Of a stretch of DNA of 52,665 nt, positions 52,605-52,665 are shown one piece after another (the first letter of the stretch is position 1; every line of letters begins with the position of its first letter). The stretch lies in contig JAEWRY010000047.1 in NCBI GenBank assembly GCA_023459875.1, forward strand, positions 1 through 52,665, written 5' to 3'. The translations under genes and the position numbers were made by a program. The notes below the pieces were generated by a model. That model did no database searches. It had not been told where the DNA came from and was given only the letters and a program-made list of their open reading frames with translations. The stretch is from Bacillota bacterium (GTDB taxonomy: Bacteria; Bacillota; Clostridia; Oscillospirales; Oscillospiraceae).

Positions 52605-52665
52605 GAAGGTCCCCGCGCGGAAAACCGACGACGCGCATAAAAATATATACAGTGCTGCCGCAGGC

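Overview
The window reads as a low-to-moderate GC Gram-positive anaerobe of the Clostridia; an Oscillospiraceae-type gut or fermenter bacterium is the best guess, and no species can be named from the sequence. The reasons are S-layer-homology (SLH) modules, a dockerin module, Gram-positive style lipoproteins, AGGAGG-type ribosome binding sites, several TTG starts and YesM/YesN-type regulation. I see no tRNA, rRNA, CRISPR array, intact insertion sequence or prophage. 33 protein genes are called.

Region 1 (388-20727, minus strand) looks like one ~20 kb operon of five exported proteins. In transcription order these are a cohesin-like protein with a copper-amine-oxidase-type stalk domain, a small dockerin protein, a 2045-residue SLH-anchored protein with an N-terminal cohesin-like domain and many Ig-like modules, a subtilisin-family protease with a C-terminal cohesin-like domain, and a ~2740-residue beta-helix giant. 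Together they suggest a cell-surface complex held by cohesin-dockerin contacts and carrying a protease rather than cellulases.

Region 2 (21521-34940, plus strand) is a carbohydrate locus: an RpiB-type isomerase; a YesN response regulator and YesM kinase followed directly by a degenerate RbsA-like protein with damaged nucleotide-binding motifs; an intact RbsB/RbsA/RbsC-type importer; then an xylose-isomerase-like TIM barrel, a SIS isomerase, DhaK, DhaL, a triosephosphate-isomerase paralogue and a class II aldolase. The three isomerase families plus a DhaK-type kinase match known tetritol/tetrulose routes that end in erythrose 4-phosphate, so import and phosphorylation of a C4 ketose such as erythrulose is the leading hypothesis.

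Region 3 (34941-35315) has no gene but is a chain of hairpins. Its first 131 bp are a second copy, inverted, of the first 131 bp of the window. The copies are about 85% identical without gaps, and compensatory changes occur in all three shared stems.

Region 4 (35316-41077) holds an ABC-2 exporter module (ATPase, permease, GldG-like protein, DUF4340-like protein) followed by a xylulokinase-like FGGY kinase.

Region 5 (41669-52604) is an amino-acid unit: a complete Liv-type importer behind a leader with two near-identical terminator hairpins, a class III omega-aminotransferase, a CoA-acylating (methyl)malonate-semialdehyde dehydrogenase, a convergent PucR-type regulator, an Lrp/AsnC regulator and alanine dehydrogenase. 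It fits uptake and oxidation of beta-alanine or a similar omega-amino acid to an acyl-CoA, with alanine dehydrogenase recycling the amino acceptor.
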